DNA of 63,052 nucleotides from Mycobacterium sp. E183 (GTDB lineage Bacteria; Actinomycetota; Actinomycetes; Mycobacteriales; Mycobacteriaceae), in the NCBI RefSeq assembly GCF_001667735.1, contig NZ_LZJN01000169.1, positions 1 through 63,052 of the forward strand, given 5' to 3'. The translations under genes and the position numbers were made by a program. Positions 7,435-16,479 of the stretch are shown here, piece after piece; the stretch's first letter is position 1; each line of letters opens with the position of its first letter. The notes below the pieces were generated by a model that saw nothing but the letters and a program-made list of their open reading frames with translations, made no database searches and had not been told where the DNA came from.

Positions 7435-8337
7435 ATGAGCACTCACACCACCACCGCGGTGACATTCACTTCACAAGGCGCTCGATGCGCGGGCTGGCTG
7501 ACACTGCCGCGCGGCGCTGGGCCCCATCCGGGGGTCGTACTCTGCCACGGCCTCGGCGCGACGCACGGCATGGTGATGTCGCAATACGAGCACCACTTCG
7601 CAGATGCCGGCGTGGCGACACTGGCCTTCGACTACCGGCATACCGGTGCTTCGGACGGTTCACCACGCCAGCGCTTCAGCATGCGCCGCCACCAGCAGGA
7701 CGTCGGAGCTGCGCTGACCTATCTGCGTTGCCACGACAGCATCGACCCCCAACGAGTCGGCTTGTGGGGCACCAGCCTTGGCGCGATGCACGTGCTGCGG
7801 GAGGCCGGAGCCCGACGCGATCTCGCAGCGGTGGTCGTGCAGTGTCCGATCGTCCATGGACCGGCAACACTGATCGGCGGCGGCTGGCGAGCCGCTATGC
7901 GCGCGACGCCGGCGATTCTCGACGACGTGCTTCGCCGGATGCGAGGCGCCGCCCCGCGATACGTCCCCATCGTCGGCGAACCGGGCAGTCTCGCTGCAGT
8001 CACCATCCCCGGTGCGCTCGACGGCTGGTACTCCACGGTCCCCGCCGGCACCAGCTTCGACAACCGCATCGCCGCCGCCGATGTCATCGGCATCGGCATG
8101 ACCAGCGCCAAACACTGCGCCGCGAAGATTGCCGCTCCCCTGTTGGTATGCGTCTCCGCACGAGAGACCCTGATGAGCCCCCGCCACGCCGTCGATGTGG
8201 GGCGCCGCGCGCCAAACGGCGTCGTCCGTCACTACGACGGGGACCACTTCCAGATCTATCACCCGCCTCTGCTGGGCCAACTGCTCGCCGACCAGACCCG
8301 ATTCCTTGTGGAGCACTTGAATGTCCAAAGCAGCTGA
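7435..8337 (+). CDS. alpha/beta hydrolase
   Basis: 300-residue serine hydrolase. Visible are the oxyanion region PGVVLCHGLGATHG, the strand and turn LAFDYRHTGASDG, the nucleophile elbow GLWGTSLGAMH (Ser in GTSLG), and a C-terminal His in YDGDHFQIYH. It resembles the hydrolase at 25994-26893 along its whole length, including the segment around DPQRVGLWGTSLG versus DPDRIALWGTSFA. The substrate (ester or C-C bond) is unknown. It overlaps the next gene by 17 bases, forming a two-gene unit controlled by the divergent TetR. Confidence 0.85.
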   Translation: MSTHTTTAVTFTSQGARCAGWLTLPRGAGPHPGVVLCHGLGATHGMVMSQYEHHFADAGVATLAFDYRHTGASDGSPRQRFSMRRHQQDVGAALTYLRCHDSIDPQRVGLWGTSLGAMHVLREAGARRDLAAVVVQCPIVHGPATLIGGGWRAAMRATPAILDDVLRRMRGAAPRYVPIVGEPGSLAAVTIPGALDGWYSTVPAGTSFDNRIAAADVIGIGMTSAKHCAAKIAAPLLVCVSARETLMSPRHAVDVGRRAPNGVVRHYDGDHFQIYHPPLLGQLLADQTRFLVEHLNVQSS

Positions 8338-8989
8338 TCCACTGCAGGACAACGACACTCGACTCGTCGCGTTCCTCAGCACTCTCAGTGCAGACCAGTG
8401 GGAACGGCCCAGCCTATGCACAGACTGGAGCAACCACGAAGTCCTGGCTCACCTCGTCGTCGGCTACTCGGCAACGTTGCCGTCGATCGCCGCCGCCATG
8501 CTGCGACATCGCGGTTCGTTCGACCGCACCAACTCCTCGATGGCCCGCGCGTTGGCCGCACAACGGGACCCGCACTCGCTGATCGACGACTTTGCGGCCT
8601 TGACACGGCAGGCGCGCGGTATCGGCCGCCTTTTCCCGCGGCGACTGCTGCTCGGCGATCACGTCATCCACCAGCTGGACATCACCTTCGCGCTCGGTGC
8701 CGAATCCACTATTCCCCCAACAATACTGGCCGCCGTTCTCGACACCGAGGTGCGAATTCCGAACCCATTCGTCCCGGCCTCCGCGCGCGCACGAGGCCTG
8801 AACCTCATCGCCACCGACACCACATGGTCACGCCCCAGCGCTGGGCCGACCGCCACCGGCGAAGCCGGTCACCTTGCCTCGGTGCTGGCCGGCCGTCCCT
8901 GGGCGCTCAGGCATTTGACCGGCGACGGAGTATCGGTACTCGCCACCCGTCTCCAGCCGTCGCGAAAGTCCATCCCGTTACGGCCATGA
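8321..8989 (+). CDS. mycothiol-dependent maleylpyruvate isomerase-family protein
   Basis: 222 residues of the DinB/YfiT-like four-helix fold known from actinobacterial mycothiol-dependent enzymes. The N-terminal helix region has WERPSLCTDWSNHEVLAHLV, where the Asn-His and a later His (LLGDHVIHQLDITFAL) would supply the metal site. Family members use mycothiol as thiol cofactor in isomerase or transferase reactions, and many are uncharacterised. It begins inside the end of the hydrolase gene (17-base overlap), so the two are co-expressed. The pair could detoxify or open a small ring substrate, but this is inference. Confidence 0.75.
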   Translation: MSKAADPLQDNDTRLVAFLSTLSADQWERPSLCTDWSNHEVLAHLVVGYSATLPSIAAAMLRHRGSFDRTNSSMARALAAQRDPHSLIDDFAALTRQARGIGRLFPRRLLLGDHVIHQLDITFALGAESTIPPTILAAVLDTEVRIPNPFVPASARARGLNLIATDTTWSRPSAGPTATGEAGHLASVLAGRPWALRHLTGDGVSVLATRLQPSRKSIPLRP

Positions 8990-9032
8990 CCGGTCATCGA
9001 GGGCCTCGACGTCTCGGTGTGCTTGCGGCCAA

Positions 9033-10523
9033 TCACCAGTCGGCAACCGGCCACGATGACGCTCGATTGATCGTCCCGACAGCGAGTTGGCGCCGTGCGG
9101 TCACGTCCAGTTTGATGAATACCTTTCGCAAGTGGTACGCGACGGTGTTGGGACTGATGAACAGCTGGGCGCCGATCTCCGAGTTGGTGGCCCCGCCGGC
9201 GGCCAATACGGCGATCTGCGCCTCACGCGGAGTCAGAGCTGAATCTTTCGGGACGGCCGCCTTTCTCCGGACTCGTTCGCCTGTCGCTTCAAGCTCAAGC
9301 CGCGCGCGCCTGGCAAAGGCATCCATTCCGTTTTTCGTGAACGTTTCATAAGCCGGTCCTAGCTGCTTGCGTGCGTCTAGCGGCCGCCGTTCCCGACGCA
9401 GCCATTCCCCGTAGACAAGCCGTGCACGCGTGGCGGCCGGGAGCAGATTTGTGTGGTCCATCCGCTCGATCGCCTCGCGGTAGAACCGTTCCGCGGACCT
9501 GCCGCTGCTTACCAGCGCATGTGCGCATGCGTAAGTCCCTAGCGCCCAATCTGTTCCAGCCGTCTGCGTGCTCTCTCCAAGTGCGACAAGAGCGGCACGC
9601 GCATCGTTGATTTGCCCACAACGCGTTGCCGCCTCTATCAACTCGGGCAGCAAGAACGTCGTCCACAGTTCTTCGGTGTGCTCGCACCCGTGTCGGGCCG
9701 CCACCAAGGCCTGCTCGTAACGCCCCAGCCCGTTGCACAGTAGCGCCGTCGCCAATTCGATTGACGCCAAACCCATTCCCTCACCGCGGGCCACCGCATA
9801 GTGCTTACCCTGCTGCACCAATCGAGCAGTTTCGGCATGGTCGCCCCGCCAGGCCGCAAGCGGAAGCGCCGCGTAGGGAAAGACCGTGGTGACCGTCGAA
9901 GCGGCGATCGATTCGGCCTCGGTGATCAGCTGCCGGGCCGCTGTGAAATCCCCACTCCAAGTGAGCGCCGCCGCCAGCGAGTGCAACGCCACGGCCAACA
10001 CGCGTTGGTCCTCCGCGGCGCGGGCGAGCTCGACTTGCCGAGCCGGCAGGTGCAACCACGCGCGATCGTCCCAAGCGATGATGGCGCCGTGGCAGGCAAG
10101 CCAAAGCCACCGCGTCCCGCCCTCGACACTTGGTCCGTCGGCGGCACAGAATCCGTCCAACGCGCTTCGAACCAGCCCGATACCTGCTCGGGGGCCACCG
10201 ATGACCACGGCTGTCAACCCATCCAACAGGAGGTCTGCCGGTCGTTCCGGTCGACGGGCCGCAGGGGCGGCCGCCGCGGCCGTCGCCACTTCCAACACGC
10301 CGCCGCTGCCGGCGAGACGGCCCGCGAACAGCACCGCCGATAGCGCCTCGAGAAACAGTTCGCGCGCTGCCCGCGCATCGTGCGGCGCGCGCTCCCGGGC
10401 CAGCGCAGTCAAGGCGGCAGCGGCGTCGCTGCCACACTTCGAGGTGAACATCATCTCGCCGCGGAGCGCGGACGGTAGGGAACCGCTTCGCCCAAACAAC
10501 GAGATCGGGTCCGCGGGGCGCAT
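9033..10523 (-). pseudogene. LuxR-family regulator, C-terminal remnant
   Basis: 496 residues equal to the C-terminal half of a large LAL-type LuxR regulator. A tetratricopeptide-like helical region (about residues 40-420) is followed by the LuxR helix-turn-helix LTPREAQIAVLAAGGATNSE with SPNTVAYHLRKVFIKLDV. Intact relatives are near 900 residues and begin with an AAA ATPase domain and Walker A motif. Neither is found here, and an in-frame TGA lies 36 bases upstream of the chosen ATG with only 300 bases before the next gene. It is either a degraded gene or a regulator that has lost its switch domain. The reading frame of the remnant is intact. Confidence 0.6.
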
Positions 10524-10821
10524 CAGTGCGCTCGCCGACGAAGCGGTGGCCGCGTGTCAGTCCGGCCGGTCGGCGGGGCGATAACACCGGACTTGATGAC
10601 TTCGCGCCCGCCCCGGCTCCGGGCGTAAATCATGTCCGAAAGTGTATCGGCTGTGGGTGAAAAGCGCCCTGTCTGCGAATGCCGAACCGGCTCGCTGAGA
10701 CGGCCACGAATGCACGACGACTACCAGGTCTTGAGGATTCCGCGTCGGGCAACCCCGAATCATCATCGACGTAGGCCGGGCGTAGGGGGTCCTCCCTTCG
10801 TGGAGCTTTGGAGGCAGCAGC
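10524..10821. other. intergenic stretch without convincing gene
   Basis: About 300 bases between the LuxR remnant and the decarboxylase gene. Short open frames exist on both strands but show no family sequence or supported start. I see no trace of the missing LuxR ATPase domain and no clear operator. It must carry the decarboxylase promoter. The last bases hold GGAGG ahead of the ATG at 10822. Confidence 0.5.
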
Positions 10822-12423
10822 ATGACCACCGTTCGTGAGGCGATCCTCGACCTACTGCGCGCGCATCGCTTGACGACCGTCTTCGGCAATCCTGGCTCGT
10901 CGGAATTGGCTCTGTTGCAAGACTTCCCAGACGACTTCCGCTATGTGCTCGGGCTCCAGGAAATGGTGCCGGTCGGGATGGCCGATGCATACGCACAAAT
11001 CACCCGGCGACCCGCGCTCGTCAATCTGCACACCGCCCCCGGGATGGGTAACGCGCAGGGCCAGATCTACAACGCATTCATCAACAAGACTCCGCTGATC
11101 GTGACCGCCGGAAATCAGCGCCGCACGATGCAGAACCAGTACTGCCTGCTGACGAACGTCGAGCCCGCTCTGGTGCCGAAGCCATTCGTGAAGTGGGCGG
11201 CAGAACCCGCGATCGCCAGCGAGGCCCCTGCCGTGTTGGCCCGTGCAATCCACCTGGCAACCACGCCGCCGATGGGTCCGGTATTCGTCTCGCTGCCGAT
11301 GGATGACATGCCGGTCCAATTCGATGACACGCAGGCCACCGATGTCGCCGCCGTGCGCGACCGCTCGGTGACCCACACCGCGGGCTTTTCCCAGGACGTC
11401 GCCGAGCGGATCGGCGGCCGACTGGAGTCCGCGAAATCGCCGGCACTGATCGTGGGCGGCGACGTCGAACGCTATGGCGCGTGGGCGGCGGTGATCGCGT
11501 TGGCGGAGCGCACCCAGTCGGCCGTCTGGACGGCACCACTTACGGGGTGGAGCGGATTTCCGGAGAACCACCCGCTGTATCAAGGAATCCTGCCGCCCGG
11601 TGCCGGCTGGATCTCCGAGATGCTGGCCGGACACGACCTACTCCTGGTGATCGGCGCACCCGTCTTCCGGTACTACCCGTTGGTACCGGGACCGTATGTC
11701 CCCGCGGGCGCGAGCCTGATTCAGATCACCAATGACCCGGACGAGGCTGCGCGCGCCCCCGTCGGGGACGCGATCGTGGCCGACGTCGCCAGTGCGGCCG
11801 AAGCACTGCTCGCGGCGACCAACCCCACCCAGCGGCGGGCTCCAGCCGCCCGTGCGCCGATCCCGGACCTGGAAAATTCGCAAACGCCGCTGCGACCCGA
11901 AGCGCTATGGACGGCCGTGGGCCGAGGCGCGCCGCCGGACACGTTGTGGGTCAGCGAGGCGGGCAGCAATGAAGTCGCCATCACGAACAGCATTCGACCC
12001 GGCAATCCGTTCTCGCACCTATCGTCGGCGGGCGGCGGCCTGGGCTTCGGGCTACCCGCATCCGTCGGTGCTCAACTAGCCGCTCCCGACCGTCCCGTCG
12101 TCGCGTTGATGGGCGACGGTTCGATGCAATACGCGATTACCTCGCTCTGGACCGCTGTGCAGTACCAGATCCCGGTGACCATCGTGGTGGCCTCCAACGC
12201 CGAATACGGTGTGGTCAAAGAATTCGGCGGATGGGAGAAGACGCCGGGGGTACCCGGGCTCGACATACCCGGGCTCGACGTCGTCGCAACGGCGGCCAGC
12301 TACGGCGTCGACGCCTATGAAGCCCACACCACGGACGAGGTCACCGAACTGGTGAAAAGCGCTATCGCTGACCAGCGCCGCCCCACCCTCATCAACGCGC
12401 GTACGACTCCGGTCGAAGGCTGA
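10822..12423 (+). CDS. mdlC: benzoylformate decarboxylase-like ThDP enzyme
   Basis: 533-residue thiamine-diphosphate 2-oxo-acid decarboxylase, colinear with Pseudomonas benzoylformate decarboxylase. Conserved are Ser26 in NPGSSEL, Glu47 in GLQEMVPVG that activates ThDP, His70 in VNLHTAPGMGNA, and the ThDP/Mg motif starting GDGSMQYAI (about residue 431) with the Asn about 27 residues on (ASNAEYG). The second active-site His of the Pseudomonas enzyme (H281, in VFRYH) is Tyr285 here (VFRYY). It would release CO2 from an aryl or branched 2-oxo acid to give an aldehyde. No mandelate racemase or dehydrogenase is nearby. It is preceded by a good ribosome site and transcribed alone. Confidence 0.85.
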   Translation: MTTVREAILDLLRAHRLTTVFGNPGSSELALLQDFPDDFRYVLGLQEMVPVGMADAYAQITRRPALVNLHTAPGMGNAQGQIYNAFINKTPLIVTAGNQRRTMQNQYCLLTNVEPALVPKPFVKWAAEPAIASEAPAVLARAIHLATTPPMGPVFVSLPMDDMPVQFDDTQATDVAAVRDRSVTHTAGFSQDVAERIGGRLESAKSPALIVGGDVERYGAWAAVIALAERTQSAVWTAPLTGWSGFPENHPLYQGILPPGAGWISEMLAGHDLLLVIGAPVFRYYPLVPGPYVPAGASLIQITNDPDEAARAPVGDAIVADVASAAEALLAATNPTQRRAPAARAPIPDLENSQTPLRPEALWTAVGRGAPPDTLWVSEAGSNEVAITNSIRPGNPFSHLSSAGGGLGFGLPASVGAQLAAPDRPVVALMGDGSMQYAITSLWTAVQYQIPVTIVVASNAEYGVVKEFGGWEKTPGVPGLDIPGLDVVATAASYGVDAYEAHTTDEVTELVKSAIADQRRPTLINARTTPVEG

Positions 12424-12431
12424 CATCACGG

Positions 12432-12451
12432 CGACCCGCGGGCGCGGGTCG
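12432..12451 (+). terminator. possible intrinsic terminator after decarboxylase
   Basis: GC hairpin CGACCCGC-GGGC-GCGGGTCG starting 9 bases after the decarboxylase stop. The stem is 8 bp and perfect. There is no T-run, which is common for mycobacterial terminators. It lies in a gap between converging genes. Confidence 0.45.
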
Positions 12452-12504
12452 GCGGCAAGGTCCTCCGAATAGATTGGAGCCGAATGCCTTTGGCGTGAAA
12501 CCGG

Positions 12505-13233
12505 CTAGCTCGCCAGCCCGACGATCGCCAGCATGAACAGCACCCCGCCGAGTGTGCATGCCAGGGTCGCCGCGCTGCGATGGCCGGCATGTGCCCTCGG
12601 CAGGATGTCGGCGCTGGCCAAATACATCAGGAAGCCCGCGAAAAACCCGAGATACACCTCGAGCAGGCGATGGGGAATCGTCACCGCCAGCGTGAGAGCC
12701 GCCCCGGCCACCGGTGCCACGGCGTCGGCGCCGAGCAGGGTCAGGGCCCTCCGCCGGTCGTTGCCGTAGAGCGATGTGACGGTGTAGGTGTTGAAGCCGT
12801 CGGCGAAGTCGTGGCCGATCACCGCGACCGCCACCACCGCGCCCGCGGCCGCTCCCGCCTGGAATGCGGCGCCGATGGCGAATCCGTCCATGACGCTGTG
12901 GCCGATCAGACCCGACGCGGCGAGGATCCCGACGCCGGGCGCATCCGGCTCACCGGCATCCTCCGATCCGTCACCGCGATGGATGCCCACCGTGTGTTCG
13001 ATGACGTGCAGGACCAGAAAGCCGAGGACGAACGTGAGCAGCGGAGCCGGTATGCCGAAGAGGACCCAGTACTGCCGGCTCAACGCTTCCGGCAGCAGGT
13101 CGAAGCCGACCGCGCCGAGCATCAACCCCGCCGCCAACCCCAGCACCAGATAGCGGTAGGAACCGATCCGCAACGCCGCATAACCACCCAGCAGCGTGGT
13201 GATGAACGAGCCGAGGGCCACGAGAACAACCAC
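12505..13233 (-). CDS. ZIP-family metal transporter
   Basis: 242-residue integral membrane protein with about eight hydrophobic segments. The ZIP metal-binding motifs are visible in the two central helices: GHSVMDGFAIG (HSxxDG) and IGHDFADGFNTY (the HExPEG equivalent, with Asp replacing Glu). A His/Asp-rich loop (HTVGIHRGDGSEDAGE) between helices 3 and 4 is typical of the variable metal-sensing loop. It should import Zn2+ or a related divalent metal across the inner membrane. It stands alone between the decarboxylase and the acyl-CoA dehydrogenase operon. Confidence 0.85.
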   Translation of the reverse strand: MVVLVALGSFITTLLGGYAALRIGSYRYLVLGLAAGLMLGAVGFDLLPEALSRQYWVLFGIPAPLLTFVLGFLVLHVIEHTVGIHRGDGSEDAGEPDAPGVGILAASGLIGHSVMDGFAIGAAFQAGAAAGAVVAVAVIGHDFADGFNTYTVTSLYGNDRRRALTLLGADAVAPVAGAALTLAVTIPHRLLEVYLGFFAGFLMYLASADILPRAHAGHRSAATLACTLGGVLFMLAIVGLAS

Positions 13234-13353
13234 TGCGGGCCCACCTCTCTGCGACCGGTACCGGTGAAAAGGTAGCGCGACACCCGGCGATCGGCGACCC
13301 GGCGCACCCGCGAGTCGGGGCCGCGAAAGTGCCGCTAGCGAAGCGCTTCTGAG

Positions 13354-14529
13354 CTAGCCGCCGTAGCTGGGGCGTCCCAGCTTGAGCTCGTGCTGGGCGA
13401 TCATGTTGCGGAAGACTTCCAGGGTGCCGCCGTAGATCCCCAGCGGCAGCGCCAGCCGGTAAAGATGTTCTGCCGCACCGTCGGTGGCCGAGCCCGCAGT
13501 TTCGGTGGGCAACGCCGACGCTGTCCCGAGGATGTCCATCAGGTCCGGCGTGACGTCGCGCATCGTCTGCGCGATTGCGACCCGCCCGAACATCCCGGGG
13601 GCGCTCAGCGCCGCCTCCATCCGGGCGACGTCGCGCCCGAGCCGGTATTTCACCGAGTCGTCATCCAGCGGCCGCCGGCCGTCGGGGCCGGGTTGAGCGG
13701 CGACCGCCACGACGGTGTCGACGACTTCGGCCATCAGGTCGCCGTGCGCCGACATCGCGGCAATGTATTGCAGGCCATGGTCTTCCGGGTCCACGATCCC
13801 GTGCTCGGAGTCCAGTGCCGCGCGCATCACCGTCCAACCGCCGTTCACCTCGCCGATGCGGTAGCGATCGTCGACGCGGACGTCGCTGTAGTAGACGATG
13901 TTGGTGCGGTCACCGTCCAGGGTGCGGATGCCCTGGATCTCGATCCCGGGCGAGTCCAGCGGCACCAGAAACATGGTGAGGTTCCTGTGTTTGCGCCCCT
14001 GCGGGTCGGTGTTGGTGAGCAGGAAGACGTACCGGGCGTTCTGGGCGTTCGACGTGAACATCTTGGAGCCGTTGATGATCCAGCCGTCGCCGTCGCGCGC
14101 GGCGCGGGTCTTGCAAGTCGCGACGTCGGAGCCGCCTTCGGGCTCGGTGTAGCCCAGGCAGAGCCGGATCTCGCCGGCGAGCACACCGGGCACCACCTGG
14201 TCGGCGAGCTCCGGCGCCCCGAATTGGCGCACCAGCCGCGCGACCACGGATGTGGTGCCCCAGTGATACCACGGCGTGTGGGCCCGGGCGATCTCGAGCT
14301 GGAAAATGCGCCGGCGGACCGGGCTGAACCCGCCCTCGGACTCCAGCTTCCAGTCCGATTCCAGGTAGCCTGCCTCGCCCAGCGCCAAATGCACGTGCTC
14401 GTCGAAGTTTTCGCCGAACTCCAGCTGACGATGGAGCACCTCGTCGGTGACATGCTTCGCGATGAACGCCCGGGTTTCGTCACGGAAGCTCTGGTCCTCG
14501 GGTGAGAGTTCGACGCGGGAGAAGTCCAT
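13354..14529 (-). CDS. acyl-CoA dehydrogenase
   Basis: 391-residue flavoprotein of the acyl-CoA dehydrogenase family, which introduces the alpha-beta double bond into acyl-CoA thioesters. The mid-domain has LCLGYTEPEGGSDVA and GWIINGSKMFTSNAQNA (FAD and substrate contacts), and the C-terminus has YGGTLEVFRNMIAQHEL, the usual Gly-Thr-x-Glu FAD contact. The first ATG overlaps the stop of the LLM gene as ATGA, so it is the third gene of a thioesterase-LLM-dehydrogenase unit. The substrate is unknown. Ring- or side-chain acyl-CoA from the cluster is plausible. Confidence 0.88.
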   Translation of the reverse strand: MDFSRVELSPEDQSFRDETRAFIAKHVTDEVLHRQLEFGENFDEHVHLALGEAGYLESDWKLESEGGFSPVRRRIFQLEIARAHTPWYHWGTTSVVARLVRQFGAPELADQVVPGVLAGEIRLCLGYTEPEGGSDVATCKTRAARDGDGWIINGSKMFTSNAQNARYVFLLTNTDPQGRKHRNLTMFLVPLDSPGIEIQGIRTLDGDRTNIVYYSDVRVDDRYRIGEVNGGWTVMRAALDSEHGIVDPEDHGLQYIAAMSAHGDLMAEVVDTVVAVAAQPGPDGRRPLDDDSVKYRLGRDVARMEAALSAPGMFGRVAIAQTMRDVTPDLMDILGTASALPTETAGSATDGAAEHLYRLALPLGIYGGTLEVFRNMIAQHELKLGRPSYGG

Positions 14530-15449
14530 CAGGCCGCGTCGATCACCAGGGTGCGGAAGCGGTCGAGGGTCTCGAGGGCATGGGCCATGCTGTCACCGGG
14601 CAGGTGGACGCTGACCCACGTCACGCCCAGCTTCGCCAGCTTGTCCAAACCGTCGAGGTAGGCGTCCGCGTTGAAGTCGTCGTCGGTGATGCTGCCACCC
14701 TCGAAGTTGGTGAAGGTGATGTCGATCGCCGACCAGTCCCGGCCCGCGGCATCGCAGCGCCGCCGCAGGTCCTCGATGCCCTCGCGCAGGCGTGCCGCCG
14801 AGTCGATGACGGCGGTTCCCGCAGTCTGGGCCAGTTGGGGCGGCGCCGGAAACGGGCACCAGCCGTCACCGTACTGCGCCACGCGCTGGCGTGCCGACGA
14901 CGTGTTGCCCCCGATCCAGATCGGCGGATGCGGGTCGCTGACCGGCCGGGGGTGCGCGGTGATCCCGCGGGCACTGAAATGCCTTCCCTCGTAGGTGATG
15001 TCGTCTCCGGTCCAGACCGCCCGGATCAGCTGCAACGCTTCCTCGAACAGCTCGGCCCGCTCGTCGTAGCTCACGCCGAGCGCGGCGAACTCCCGCTTGA
15101 GGTACCCCACACCGACCGCGAGCGTGAACCGGCCGCCGGAGAGCAGATCCAGCGTGGCGCCAGACTTGGCCACCACGAACGGATTTCGATACGGCAGCAC
15201 CACGATGTTGGGGATCAGCCGCAGCGTGTTCGTGGTGGCGGCCGCGAAACCCAGCGCGACGAAGGGATCGAGCGCGTCGTGTCCGCCGGCCTCCAGCCAC
15301 CGCTGCGACGGCGCCGGGTGATCGGTGAAGCCGAACCCGTGGATGCCGGCCGCTTCGGTGGCGGCGGCCACCTTGCCGATGCCGTCGCCGCTCACCAGCT
15401 CCGGGTTGTACGGGTGGCTGTGCATCGGGTGGGTGATGGTGAAGCGCAT
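14529..15449 (-). CDS. LLM class F420-dependent oxidoreductase
   Basis: 306-residue luciferase-like TIM-barrel protein. The N-terminus MRFTITHPMHSHPYNPELVS, the segment GFGFTDHPAPSQRWL and the mid-region VGYLKREFAALGVSYDERAE match the mycobacterial F420-type subfamily. The C-terminus carries GVTWVSVHLPG. These enzymes use coenzyme F420 (sometimes FMN) for hydride transfer to ketones, alcohols or unsaturated bonds. It lies between thioesterase and acyl-CoA dehydrogenase in one operon (15-base gap upstream, 1-base shared codon overlap downstream). The substrate is unknown. Confidence 0.85.
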   Translation of the reverse strand: MRFTITHPMHSHPYNPELVSGDGIGKVAAATEAAGIHGFGFTDHPAPSQRWLEAGGHDALDPFVALGFAAATTNTLRLIPNIVVLPYRNPFVVAKSGATLDLLSGGRFTLAVGVGYLKREFAALGVSYDERAELFEEALQLIRAVWTGDDITYEGRHFSARGITAHPRPVSDPHPPIWIGGNTSSARQRVAQYGDGWCPFPAPPQLAQTAGTAVIDSAARLREGIEDLRRRCDAAGRDWSAIDITFTNFEGGSITDDDFNADAYLDGLDKLAKLGVTWVSVHLPGDSMAHALETLDRFRTLVIDAA

Positions 15450-15464
15450 GACCGGGACCAGCCG

Positions 15465-16358
15465 CTAGAACCGTGCGCGGGAGTCGATCGCCGTGTCGCT
15501 GGTGCGCAGCGGCCTGATCAGCGCCTCTTGGGCGAAGGAGCACAGCAGCTCGCCCTCCTCGGAATGCACCGTGCCACGCACGTAGGACATTCCCGCGCCG
15601 ACCTGGGTGCTCTCGTGGGTGTAGAGCAGCCAGCCGTCCCAGCGGACCGGTTCGTGGAACGCCACCGAGATGCTCATCGGGGCGGTGGACACCGTCAGGT
15701 GGGCCTGCGCGGTGCCGATGCCCGGGTGCGCCCGCATTGTGGTGGAGATGCCCAGGTGGCCGGTGAAGTAGGCGAGCAGCGCCTTGGCCAGGTCGTCCCG
15801 TTCCGGAATCGGGTCGTAGTGCAGCCACGCGTGCAGTTCCGGGGGCCCGACCTCGTCGGGGCTGTTGACGTCGACGACGTCGACCAGGCGCAGTTCGCGC
15901 CCGACCATCGGCATGGGCGAGGGGTTGGCGCCGGCGGGCCCGGTCACGTCGGGGCGCGGCAGGTGATGGCGGATGACGTCGCCGGTCGGGACGTCGGCCA
16001 GCGCCGTGATGCTCAGGCAGCGCCGCCCGTTCTGCTGCACGGCGACAACCGCGGTGGCGGTGGACCGGCCCTCAGCGACGACGTCGAGGACGAGCTCGAT
16101 GGGCGGACCGACGGTCACGGCGCGGGAGAACACCGCGTGCGCCGAGCGCACCGACTTGTCCGGGAATCGCTTGGCAACCGCGACAATCGCCTGGGCGAGC
16201 ACCTGGGTGCCTTCCACCACCTGCCGTTCGTCGCCGCCGGCTATACCGGTGTCGCCGGTGAACCGGTCCTGCCCGTCGGCCTGCACGTCGAACAGATCCA
16301 GCAGGCCCTGCACCGTCCACTCAGTCTGCTCAGAATCCGTGGTCAAGTCCCGCTCCAC
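15465..16358 (-). CDS. acyl-CoA thioesterase, double hotdog
   Basis: 297 residues of the TesB-type thioesterase II family, with two hotdog folds. The first has RQVVEGTQVLAQAIVAVAKR and SVRSAHAVFSRAVT, and the second has ISVAFHEPVRWDGWLLYTHE and MSYVRGTVHSEEGELLCSFA, where the Asp and Thr/Gln positions form the active site. It hydrolyses acyl-CoA to free acid and CoA. It is the first gene of a three-gene unit. Regulon motif copy B starts 30 bases upstream of its ATG and separates it from the divergent SRPBCC gene. Confidence 0.82.
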   Translation of the reverse strand: MERDLTTDSEQTEWTVQGLLDLFDVQADGQDRFTGDTGIAGGDERQVVEGTQVLAQAIVAVAKRFPDKSVRSAHAVFSRAVTVGPPIELVLDVVAEGRSTATAVVAVQQNGRRCLSITALADVPTGDVIRHHLPRPDVTGPAGANPSPMPMVGRELRLVDVVDVNSPDEVGPPELHAWLHYDPIPERDDLAKALLAYFTGHLGISTTMRAHPGIGTAQAHLTVSTAPMSISVAFHEPVRWDGWLLYTHESTQVGAGMSYVRGTVHSEEGELLCSFAQEALIRPLRTSDTAIDSRARF

Positions 16359-16387
16359 CTCTCGCGCTAGCAGCTTTGGGCTCAGCG

Positions 16388-16413
16388 TGACACTTTGAGT
16401 AGGATTTGTAAAG
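16388..16413. promoter_or_regulatory. regulon motif, copy B
   Basis: TGACACTT, nine variable bases, TTTGTAAAG, again preceded by CAGCG. It lies in the divergent promoter between the thioesterase (minus) and SRPBCC (plus) genes, so one regulator could control both. Confidence 0.65.
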
Positions 16414-16479
16414 CTTGGCTAATTAGGCCGCGGCACGACGCGTCGACGCACCGACGGAACACACACGGAGGCAACGCAA

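Noticed and set aside
8986..9008. ATGACCGGTCAT palindrome and CGAGGGCCTCG at the end of the mycothiol-enzyme gene
   Set aside because: It overlaps a stop codon between convergent genes, so it is not a plausible promoter operator, and the stems are too short to call a terminator.
13265..13282. TAGCGCGACACCCGG similar to the 5918 palindrome
   Set aside because: Only the ACACCCGG part agrees well, there is no palindrome and no right half, so I do not count it as a regulon site.
14502..16370. 622-residue open frame on the plus strand
   Set aside because: It lies opposite the LLM and thioesterase genes, shows Arg/Gly/His-rich low-information sequence and no family motif. It is a shadow.
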